A stretch of DNA of 64,000 nt from Rutstroemia sp. NJR-2017a BVV2 (taxonomy: Eukaryota; Ascomycota; Leotiomycetes; Helotiales; Rutstroemiaceae): positions 794,001 through 858,000 of the forward strand of contig NJPS01000051.1 of the NCBI GenBank assembly GCA_002946415.1, in the 5' to 3' direction. Within the stretch, counting starts at the first letter, position 1. Each line of letters opens with the position of its first letter. Below are positions 54,958-64,000 of the stretch, piece after piece. A model generated the notes under the pieces. That model saw nothing but the letters and a program-made list of their open reading frames with translations. It had not been told where the DNA came from and ran no database searches. Position numbers and translations under genes: made by a program.

Positions 54958-57210
54958 TAGTCGTTTGCGAAGGGACACTGGGCGGCCTTTTGCCTTTTGC
55001 TGCTCAAGTGCGGTTTCTGGGTGGATTGGGTGGATTGGGGTGGGTTTTTGGTGGTTTCTGGTACTTGTTTGGTGGTAACTTCGAGTGGGTACGGTGGAGA
55101 CCGGGCTGGGACTAAGGATTATGAATTAGTCTCAGAAGTTAACCTAGCACTGGCGTACCGAAGCAGGAAAAAAAATGCAGCTAAAAGGTGGAAAGCTGCA
55201 ACTAATACTAATTCATGGTCTAACGCAATAATGATGAATAATGGATGGGTGCTTGGGAGAAGCCGAGAAGGCAAAGACGAATGGGTGGACGGATGGATAT
55301 GGATATGGAGAGACGGATTTGGGCGGCCATGTCGGTCGAGTGGGCGGAAGTGGCTCAGTGGCTGTTTCTCTTTTCTCTGTCTGTTTCTGCTAGGGACTCG
55401 AGGCCAGGGGCCAGGGGCCAGGGCCACACAAGTGAACAGACAGTCATGAAGCCAGCGCTCTCTCGCAGCTCAGGACATCTCCGCCCCGGTGGATTTGTCG
55501 AAATGTGCCCTGTGCCCTGTGTCCACCCCAGGCAACCTTGCAAATGGTAAGGGTACTTGGTAACTGCGTGTGGGTGGTGCGCGTGGGTGTGGTTATTGAT
55601 CATGGTGGGGGGAGCGTGAAGGAGGGATTGGGAGCAAGTGCATGCGGAAGGAAAAAAAAGCAGCAACAAATAAATACACATAAATGAATAGTCAACGAAA
55701 ATCAAAAATGTCCTACCTAATTGGGAATTAGTTCGTTCGATCGTGCTTCTGCGCTGCTGCACCTTTGTGCTTTCAGAACGTTATCGAGTTGTGATGTTGC
55801 AACAACAGCTGTAGGTGGTTGGCTGACCGAAGAAGAGAAAGCGAAAGCGGATATCAATGCCAGGTGTGCAGGTGGGTGGGCAGGCGTGTATATGTACGTA
55901 TGATGTATGTGCGGACTGACTGTGCCTGTGTTGGTACGAGTAGGTCGGAGAATGCGCGGAAAAGTACGTTATGTATGATGCGTATGGCTGATGTCAAGGA
56001 AATTGATGCACTCGGATGAGATAATAAGCTATATCGTCCGAGAGGAGGTTGTACCAGGTGAATAAGGTGCTTATGGCAGCCAAAACTACAATATGTGACA
56101 CCGACCGAGGCCAGGAAAGATAGATGGATAGATAGGCAGATGGATGGTTGCAAGCAAGTAAAGAGGTGTTTGATATGTACGAGGAGGTTGGTGGACGTGC
56201 AGGTGGTTATATAGACATGCTAGCAGCATGATATAGGTAGGTATATTTCCAGACGAGGGGAGGGGAGGGGAGCGGGTCTAGCGACGTATTTAACATGAAT
56301 CCGTCCTCTACGAGGTCATCCTTTTTCGAAATCTAACCATCAAATGCCAACTAGGGAAAGCCTCGTTGTTCTAAATTGGGGGCCAACCTGATTTCGAGGT
56401 GACGGGATGTTTCGTCCGGATATCAACCTCTAGATCAAATGGCGACGGGTAACTGGCCGGCTTCTCATCGTCTGCCAGGCTTCAAGGTCCAATGGGTTTG
56501 GTCCCGACGCTTCGGGTGCGATTTCGATGTGATCCGCAGTAATTCTTTCTAGAAGGATTCCGATGATGTGTATGTATTCTGCACTTAGATTGTGGATAAT
56601 GTTCCGACCTTCAGAGCGACCTGCTTTATGTATGTTGGTTATTATATCCTGCTTCCCGGATAAGCATTTTTTACGAAAATACCAGGAAGGCGTGTGTATA
56701 AACTACGGCGGTGAGATGAAACGAGTACTCCTACATCCATTCTGTGGCATTTCATTTGTCAAGCGGCGGTGTGTCTGTACAAGAACGCTAAATAGCACAC
56801 TATCTTTAGGTAGACCATCGTTGCAATCAATCCGTGGTCCGTAATCCGTAATCCGTAAACCGTAAACCGTAGTCCATACTCCATAACCCACAGTTTGTGC
56901 AAAGGTGGTGGTGATGGAGATAATGGAGGTGGTGCTAAGATTGCGAATGTAAGTTGGAGAAACTGTCAACGACGTCGTGAGCCTTGAGGAGAGCTTCTAG
57001 TTCTGTCGATTTGTTCGCTGTTTCTCCCGCTCCTCTAGTTGCAGCTCCCAGTCAATGCATGAAGGTTTGGGGCGTTCGTTTCGTGAGTCGCGGTTCTTGG
57101 TCCTCTTTCGTATCTAGCCTGGGCAATCGTGAATTGGATAAATGAAAGCCGGTAAATAGCCAAAGTACCCAGGTAGATCTGGCAGTTACCGTTGCCATCG
57201 TTATTACAGT

Positions 57211-57243
57211 ATATGGGATATGGGATATGGGATATGGGATATA
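57211..57243. repeat. (ATATGGG)n heptanucleotide repeat
   Basis: Four ATATGGG units in a row. Confidence 0.9.
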
Positions 57244-57394
57244 CTTCGGGGGCGAATCTGCTTGCATGAGACTCCATCACAGTGTCACACAAGTAAGATC
57301 TTACAGGAGATCCATTCCATTCCATGATTCTGCGTGAGCCGATTTCTTGTTTTCTTGCACGATCAACCTTCTTTTCCTCCTCGCCAACGTCAGT

Positions 57395-57459
57395 CACAGC
57401 ACAGAACAGAACAGCACAGCACGGCACAGCACAGCACAGCACAGCACAGCACAGCACGG
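57395..57459. repeat. (CACAG)n pentanucleotide repeat
   Basis: About twelve CACAG-type units with a few substitutions (GAACA, GGCAC). Confidence 0.9.
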
Positions 57460-59032
57460 TTAACCCAGGTCTGACTTTACCACGGAAAATGCCAGACTGC
57501 CAGTACGAGAAAGCGAATAAGCGAAGCGCAAGCAATACTCAATATGCATAGTATCGCCGACTATAGAACAGCTAGATAAATAGCACGAGGGCGGCCAAAT
57601 AGTCAAGCCTTGTCATCCGAACCTTTTGCAAAGTAGGGACTTTGTGCAAACCCAATGCCGTTTTACAGCCATTATCCTTACCACTGTTTAGCATTATCTG
57701 GCCGACCACGACTCATGAGCGTTCGTTCCCCTGGCCACAAATCGAGGCAGCTGAATCTCCAGAACCTCCAGAACCCTTAATTTTGGCGATGATGCACTTG
57801 AATGACGGAGATTAGTGTGGCAACTAGGGAACAGGTGTGGCCTCTAACGTCTGTCATCGATCACATACATGCTGGCCGCATAGTATCTGCGAAGCACAGC
57901 GTAGCGTTGAGTATCGACGACTTACTTGACTCGGACGCCGTTAGAAGAGCTCGAGCCGCACCTGCAGTAGTGATAGTTGATAGTTGCCCAAAGCGCTGTA
58001 GGCACGGATTATGGTACTTAATGGTACTTAGTACGTACTTCTACTGCGCGTGTGCACAAAGCAATGCGCACTTCTCACGTGGAGTTCAAATGCCGAACTG
58101 TTTGTGTGACGTCGGAGAAGCGGGAGAGCATTGAAGTTCGAACTCAGAACGTAGAAGAAGTGCATGGGGCAAGCTGCATCAGATCGAAACTTTGCGATGA
58201 TCGTCCACGCAGAGCAGATAAGAAAAGTGAGGAATAGATAACAAGAGGCGAGGAGACGAGAGGGAGGGAGGGAGGGAGGAGAGGAGAGGAGAGGAGCGGA
58301 ACGTGAGTGTATTGCGACTGAAGAGATAATATAACCACAAAATAATAAGTCCAAGCCTCCGGAGACCAGGAGAATAATTCTCTGTCGAGGACTTTTTTCG
58401 GAGATGAGGCGGAATCGTGCTTTCGTATGTATCTCGGGATCGAGCTCCCTCACGTGTGTGCTGTCATACGATTTTGCCTTACATCATCACCGATGGGCGC
58501 ATTGCATCATGACGGGTAATGCAACGAGCTTACATATTCGAATATCAAATTCGGTTTTCTGTTTCACTTCCGGGCTTTGAAAATTCATTGTTTGACAAAA
58601 GAGAATAATATTCTCATGAGAGTCGAGCCTTTAAAAGCATTCAATTGATCGGTACTTGGTGATTATAACTATACACACAACTTACATTTACAGCTGCAGC
58701 AAATTCAACTTCTAAATTTCACAATTTCGACACTTCAACCTTCCTGAACCACTTTGTAAAGGAGTGGGAAGTAGTGGGACATATACGCATCATACATCAT
58801 ACAAATTAACGTACGATCGACGAACAACTCATAAAAGAAGAACTACAGCCATCGATTGAGGAATCACACCAAATCCAAAGAGCATTGGAGCATTCAGTTC
58901 TTGTCTAGAGCTTCAATTACCCCTCCACGAACAAAGTCCCGAGCTCCTAAAAAGTTTCAAAGCTTCAAAACTTCATAGCTTCATAGCTTCCCACCACAAC
59001 ATCAAACCTCACAAAGTCTCAATCTCATCAAA

Positions 59033-60151
59033 ATGAAGATTCTCACAAAGGAAGAAGAACAAGCTCATTACAATGCCACCCTCAAGGGAGGTATCGCCGG
59101 TGGTGTTATCGGTCTGGCACTGGTAAACTCCCCCCACTACCCTATCTCAGCAATTCAGCTCGAAAATCTAACAGCCCGTCACAGGGAGGAGCCGCAGTCT
59201 ACGCAGCCAACGCCCGTTTCCACACCATCCGCAACCTCACCCTCCCCATGAAAACCTTCCTCGTAACCTCCTCCGGCACATTCGCCGCCATCATCCAAGC
59301 TGACCGCGCCTCTCGCTCCTTCGAATGGAACCGCGACCCCTCGCGGCAATACAAAGACAAAGCCTCGCGCACCCTGGAAGAGCAGAAAGCCAACGAGAGC
59401 ACCATGCAGCGTCTCAAGGACTGGGGTCGGGAAAACCGCTATCCGATCGTCACCGCATCATGGGTTGCGAGTATGGGAATTGCGCTCGGCCTCGTGGGCC
59501 GGAATCCGTATTTGTCGGGTGCGCAGAAGCTGGTGCAGGCTAGGGTGTATGCGCAGGGGTTGACGCTCGCGGTGCTGGTTGCTACGGCGGCGTTTGAGAT
59601 GGGGGATGCGAAGAAGGGGCAGGGGAGGTGGGAGACGGTTAAGGTTATTGATCCGAATGATCCTGAGCATAAGCACTTGATTGAGAAGAGGATCCATCAT
59701 GAAGCCTACGAAGGAGAGGATTTATGGCGTGGTATGTTTTACTTTTCCTATACACACATACATACACCTTTCCCGAACTCAACAACAAGCTAACCATCCC
59801 CCTCTAGACATGGTAGACGCCGAAGAGCGCCGCATGAACGCACGCAAAGCCTCCGGAAGCAAATCCAACGACCACGGAAACAAATCCGACGACCAACACT
59901 ACAAAGACAACAACAAACACCTCGTCTCGGACAAGACCCCCAGAGGCACCGAGAACAAACACAAGATAGCAAAGGAGATGAAGAGCGCGGGAAAGGTCGA
60001 CTACAAGGAGGCCGAGGAGAAGGAGCGCAAGAACATGGAGAGGCAGACGGAGCTTGAGACGGCGAATCGCAAGGAAGGTCAGCATCCGGAACCGAAGGTT
60101 GCGGATAGGAATGCGGCTAAGACTTATGCTCGTGAGAGCGTGAAGAGCTAG
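59033..60151 (+). CDS. RCF2: respiratory supercomplex factor 2 (HIG1 domain)
   Basis: Three exons: 59033-59122, 59185-59731 and 59808-60151; 326 aa, introns 62 and 76 bp. Rcf2 is a mitochondrial inner-membrane protein that binds complex IV and helps bc1-oxidase supercomplexes. The start MKILTKEEEQAHYNATLKGG and the membrane segment GIAGGVIGLALGGAAVY (about 20-37) match the family. A second hydrophobic stretch follows (TFLVTSSGTFAAIIQ). The HIG1 domain at about 105-170 has RLKDWGRENRYPIVTASWVA, GRNPYLSGAQKLVQARVYAQ and a second helix (LTLAVLVATAAFEM). The last 115 residues are Lys/Glu/Asp-rich, longer than in yeast Rcf2 (224 aa). The ATG follows a long AT-rich leader with CTTCATAG repeats. Confidence 0.92.
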
Positions 60152-60940
60152 ATTGGGGCTTGAAGCAGGTGGAGAGGGGGATAATTGGTGAATAATTTTG
60201 TTGAAGTGAAGTGGAGTGGTTTAGCATTGCACATATACATGCCGGTCTAATTTTTTTGACATTTGGCTTGTTGGGGGTTTGCATTTGTAGATTTGTATCA
60301 AAAACACTTACGGGCATTATGAATGAAAAGAAAAACCTTCTACTATTCGCTCTGGTCTTTCGTTTCTGTTCCTGCGTAGTTTCTAGCGCCCTGTGCTGCT
60401 GCCGGAGTGACAGTAGTACTCCTGTCCTCGTAAGTGTGTGTCACGTGTGTAGATAGCAGTATGCTGGGACTGATGTATATCTACCTATTCTATCTATCCC
60501 GGTCTACGAGCTTCTGAATGAGGAGGACGAGGAGCTGGTGGGGTGGGATGGTGAGTGTAGGTTTTGCTTGGGCAGGGGGATGTGTTGTGTTTGTGTGTGC
60601 GTGTGATGGGACGGGATGGGATGTGTAGTTGCTATCTATATGTATATGTTAAAGCGGGACAGGAACAGAGGCTTGCGTTGAATTATCTTGATAAGTAGAT
60701 AGGCTGTTGGAACTTGGACGACAAGTGGTGCTTTTGACCAGCTAGCTGGCACGCAGCAGCTGTTTCTGGTTGGTTACTAGTGCTAGTCCAGGCCTATCTT
60801 TATTTTGAAAGTGTATGTATGCTGAAGGTGAAAGTCGGAGGGAGGTGTGGTGAGATGGTAGGTAGTAGGGTGTGCTTTTCAATGTGAGTGTGGAGCAACT
60901 GGTTGATGAGAATGGGTGGAAGATGGTTATATAGGGGGGA
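60152..60940. other. RCF2 3' flank
   Basis: GT-rich low-complexity sequence without an exon chain, ending at the 91-bp repeat. Confidence 0.5.
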
Positions 60941-61352
60941 TGTTACGGTATCTGGGATTCTCTGGGACAATGGTTTGGTGGTGATGCGATAGGCTGATGA
61001 TAATAGCTGAAATATAGTTAGACAATAAGATTGTTACAGTATCTAGAACTCACTGGGACAATAGTTTGGTAGTGATGCGATAGGCTGATGATGATAGCTG
61101 AAATATAATTGGACAATGAAATTGTTACAATATCTAGGACTTACTAGGACAATGGTTTGGTAGTGATGCGATAGGCTGATGGTGATAGCTGAAATATAGT
61201 TGGACAATGAGATTATTACAGTATCTAGGACTCACTGGGACAATGGTTTAGTAGTGATACAATAAGCTGATGATAATAGCTGAAATATAGTTAGACAATA
61301 AGATTGTTACAATGTCTAGGATTCACTAGGACAATGGTTTAGTGGTGATGAT
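60941..61352. repeat. 91-bp tandem repeat, about 4.5 copies
   Basis: The unit start TGTTAC (once TATTAC) recurs at 60941, 61032, 61123, 61214 and 61305, exactly 91 bp apart. Each unit contains GGGACAATGGTTTGGT, GATGCGATAGGCTGATG and TAGCTGAAATATAGTT variants. Differences are mostly transitions. It lies between two convergent genes. Confidence 0.95.
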
Positions 61353-61594
61353 TAGTTCCTAGCACATTATTCTAACTCGACTTGTTCTCGTCTGCATTGG
61401 AGAGACTTAGGCTATATTAAGATAGGTATCTATCTACCTAGTTTCTATCCATGATCACTGTCTGATATGTTCTCGAAATGCAGAGAGAATGGCCATAATT
61501 ACACTGTATCCAGCATTATAGGAGCCATAAAACCCTTGCATTTCCCAAATCCTCCATCTCCCTCCCATCAACTCCCAACCCCAAACTAAGCCCC
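61353..61594. other. 3' flank of the phytase gene
   Basis: Short AT-rich stretch between the 91-bp repeat and the phytase stop codon. Confidence 0.5.
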
Positions 61595-63368
61595 CTAGCT
61601 ACTCGGCACCCCATTCGTAACCCCACCATACGGTTCCGCAGGATAATCTCCAAAACACGAGTAATCATACTGAGCCTCTTCCGTCTTGGTACTTTGCACT
61701 TTGAGGAAAGTCTCCAGCTCACACCATCCATCTAATCGATCCGCACCACACTCCGGGAAGCTGAAGCCTAAGGGTAAAGTGCGTTGGTTGAGGATGAAAT
61801 GGATATAAGTTGTTTCTCCGCCTGATCCATATGTCCTGTCTGCGTTTAGAGGTTTGGGCGTCTTGATGACTTCAACGTCTAATCGCGCTGCAAACGGCTC
61901 TAGATGCGACACGGTAAGGTTATGTGCGCCGGGGTAGTGAGTAGCGGGCAACGGCTCGGCAAATTGTGTGAAGCCGAATGCGGTCAGTATCGACATGATG
62001 TTGGTGTCATGGGAAAAGTCGAAGTAAATGGACTGGTTCAGAGGGAAGGTGACAGTGTTATTATCGAGGGTCGTGTTGATTTGAGAACCGGAATAGCCAA
62101 GTGTGTGGTTTTGTAACCGAGCTATCATTTCCTGTTGATAGCCTATCCCCACAGCACGGCCGGTAGGAGAGGCGAATGAAGAAGCACCGGCGAAGTAGAG
62201 GTCGAGTGCGTATTCGAAGCCCTCCCATTCGGAGTAGGTGAAGAGGTCGCAGAATCTGCTGTAACCGTAGGCGACCTAATAATATTAGAATCTGAACAAA
62301 CAGCACGTGGGAGTTGGACTTACTGTCTCGTATGGACACATGGTTTGGGCTGCATAAGTATCTGTAACAGTCCAGTTGAACTCTGGGGAAATCAAGGCTT
62401 GGAATCGTTCGGTAGCATCTTGGAGATAGATAGAAACCCATTCTAGACTGGCATTGTTCCCACCAGCACTTCTGTAGTTGTTTGAATTGGGGCAGTTGTC
62501 ATAACCAGCCAAACTATTGTTGTAACCAGTTTGTTCAATGATGACTTCAATGGTAGCATTATTGGTCCATTCCAGACCAAAGAAGCCAGCCATGAAGTAT
62601 TCTGCACTCTGTAATAGTTTAGCAACCTGTTAAATAGTGCAGGCAGTAGTATCGCTTACCTTAAGCATACGGTCTTGGGTGGTAGTTCTGGCGATGATCT
62701 TGCTATACGGATTATATAGCTGAGCATACTGATAATAGTGCAGGATACCACTCTCGAACAGCTCCTGTCGGCCCCGGGGAACTAGAATCTCATAGCCAAG
62801 CTGATACTTCCAGTCGTTCAAGAATGACAGGGCACCTGTAGCATTGAACTTGCCGGTATTGTTTGCAACTTTCTGGCCAAACGTTGCAACATTGCTTCCA
62901 GAAGTGGGATAACGAGCGCCATGGCGGCTCAAGAGCTTTCAGGAAACGTCAGTTACAGGTCCAGATGATATAAGGAATCCAATATCTTACTTGTAGTTGG
63001 ACAATCTCCGCCCCGGGCGGTAGCGGATATTCAGCTACACCAAACCCGGACGGATTAGGGAAATACGGGGACAGCTGCCCCATAAGATGAAAGATACTGC
63101 CATTCTGGCCTTGTCCTACAATCGGTTCGCCCGTCTCAAGTGGCGTGTTCGGAACATAGGTGACGGTGGGAGCAAAAGACACAGGATTAGTCTGGGCCAA
63201 AAATGGTGCTCTTCCCGTTGCAGTCGGACCCGCCCACAACTCAGGTGACGTCTGAAAATACTGGGGTACTTTCTCCGAGCTCGAACACGGTGTTGCGTGT
63301 CTTTCTGGAAGAAGGGCGGCGGACGTTACGCCCGTGAGGGCCAGGAGGAGAATCTGGTCTAACAACAT
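61595..63368 (-). CDS. secreted histidine acid phosphatase / phytase
   Basis: Four exons: 63368-62991, 62935-62660, 62608-62324 and 62275-61595; 539 aa, introns 55, 51 and 48 bp. Enzymes of this family hydrolyse phosphate monoesters such as phytate through a phospho-histidine intermediate. The catalytic RHGARYP lies at 130-136 (nucleophile His131), created by the exon 1-2 splice. The proton-donor HD is at 402-403 in FDFSHDTNIMS. A signal peptide is visible (MLLDQILLLALTGVTSA, about 1-18). About ten N-glycosylation sequons (NNT, NAT, NNS, NHT, NTT, NQS, NLT) and paired cysteines fit a secreted glycoprotein. The frame stays open upstream to 63698, and an ATG at 63485 would add a second hydrophobic segment; 63368 is preferred for the clean signal peptide. 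Confidence 0.93.
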
Positions 63369-64000
63369 TATATACGACGCGTATAGGAATGCGCAGATAA
63401 TGAAAAAGAGAGCAACTTTTCGCCAAGTCTCGCTACTTTTTGGACTTCCAGAGCTCCATGAGAGCTCTTTATATCGATGAAGCATAGCTTCGGTACCGAA
63501 TGAAGGTTCTTCTTCCGTCCTGCCTTCAGAGTGTGAATGACTGTTGTTGTGCTGCCTATGCTTGCATGGTAAGGTAATTGACGTATGTAATTGATTGATT
63601 GCAGCTGCCAATGAGAAGCGTCGAATCCCGAACGCGCAGTGATGAAGTTGGATTGCTCTTGATGATGTTGGACGGATAGGGATAGGAAATGGGCTCATGG
63701 ATACCGCGAAAATGCACGGTGACGCTGTTCACCCGCGCTTCCAGCCTGCCGAACCCGCCCCACGTTTTTACATTGCTGGCGGACGAGCACTGTGAGGAGT
63801 GTATTACTCAAAATAACTTCGATAACGACCTATAAAGGCTCTATTCTTGCTGTGATACTTCTTCCATGATACGGAGCTGTACCTTGTACATAACATAACA
63901 TTAATTTTATATGTCTAGGTCTAGGGGCGAGAGTCTTACAAGGTTGCACTACTTCTCCTGCGGGGAAAATGCTGGCTGAATCGGGACGACATAGGGACAT
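63369..64000. promoter_or_regulatory. phytase upstream region
   Basis: Contains the upstream open extension of the phytase frame (to 63698) and beyond that no gene. The last 250 bases are AT-rich with no identifiable feature. Confidence 0.45.

Larger units (their letters stand above)
54958..59032. promoter_or_regulatory. long upstream region shared by the SFP1-like gene and RCF2
   Basis: About 4 kb between two divergent genes. The first 155 bp (54958-55111, minus) stay in frame with SFP1 and end at a possible acceptor (CCTTAG). A possible donor (GTAGGA) after an open stretch lies near 55716, so a leader or first exon plus intron of about 600 bp is plausible. Microsatellites sit at 57211-57243 and 57395-57459. 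A purine-rich GGGA run lies near 58260-58300. No separate gene is seen. Confidence 0.5.

Noticed and set aside
58136..58152. tRNA B-box-like sequence (AGTTCGAACTC)
   Set aside because: No A box or cloverleaf could be built around it. I saw no tRNA gene in the window.

Overview
The window is eukaryotic nuclear DNA from a filamentous ascomycete, probably a leotiomycete of the Sclerotiniaceae type (Botrytis/Sclerotinia-like). That taxonomic guess rests on protein style and DUF7918-like genes, not on a search. Introns are short (about 47-150 bp, GT..AG with CTAAC-like branch sites). The orthologues recognised are fungal housekeeping genes: TFIIA large subunit, Cdc20, Dus3, a BAP31/Yet3 protein, Efm2, Npr2, Sfp1 and Rcf2. 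Gene models below were assembled by hand from splice sites and frame continuity; exon coordinates are in each entry.

Layout. 1-4.9 kb: two low-complexity Ser/Arg-rich genes of unknown function with uncertain 3' parts. 5.6-10.4 kb: TFIIA large subunit and Cdc20, both on the minus strand. 11.3-13.8 kb: a kelch+BTB protein (plus strand), then a MITE-like inverted-repeat element and a CYP52-clan-like cytochrome P450 (minus). 17.5-19.1 kb: a second kelch protein, divergent from DUS3 (19.8-22.2 kb), which is followed by a BAP31-family gene. 24.5-28.3 kb: a tandem pair of paralogous DUF7918-like genes, both ending in a SUMO-interaction-like motif. 29.7-31.9 kb: a Gln-rich gene with a disturbed 5' part. 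33.1-38.7 kb: EFM2 and NPR2 are divergent, and their shared upstream region carries a complete pogo/Fot1-type DNA transposon with matching 46-bp inverted repeats and TA duplications.

From 38.7 to 52.6 kb (about 14 kb) no convincing gene was found. Its first part (39.8-45.4 kb) holds the most unusual feature of the window: about 20 exact GTTGCA cores, all on the plus strand, each opening a conserved 25-35 nt motif and separated by unrelated spacers of about 60-500 bp. The 3' half of the motif changes in blocks along the array. No known feature class explains it.

52.6-55.1 kb: the Sfp1-type split C2H2 zinc-finger regulator, with a very long gene-free upstream region. 59.0-60.2 kb: RCF2. 60.9-61.35 kb: a 91-bp tandem repeat. 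61.6-63.4 kb: a secreted histidine acid phosphatase/phytase.

The genes do not form a metabolic cluster. Several belong to growth and cell-cycle control (Cdc20; Npr2 of the TORC1-inhibiting SEACIT/GATOR1 complex; Sfp1, a TORC1-linked ribosome-biogenesis regulator; Efm2, an elongation-factor methyltransferase; Dus3, a tRNA modifier). Their proximity may be coincidental.
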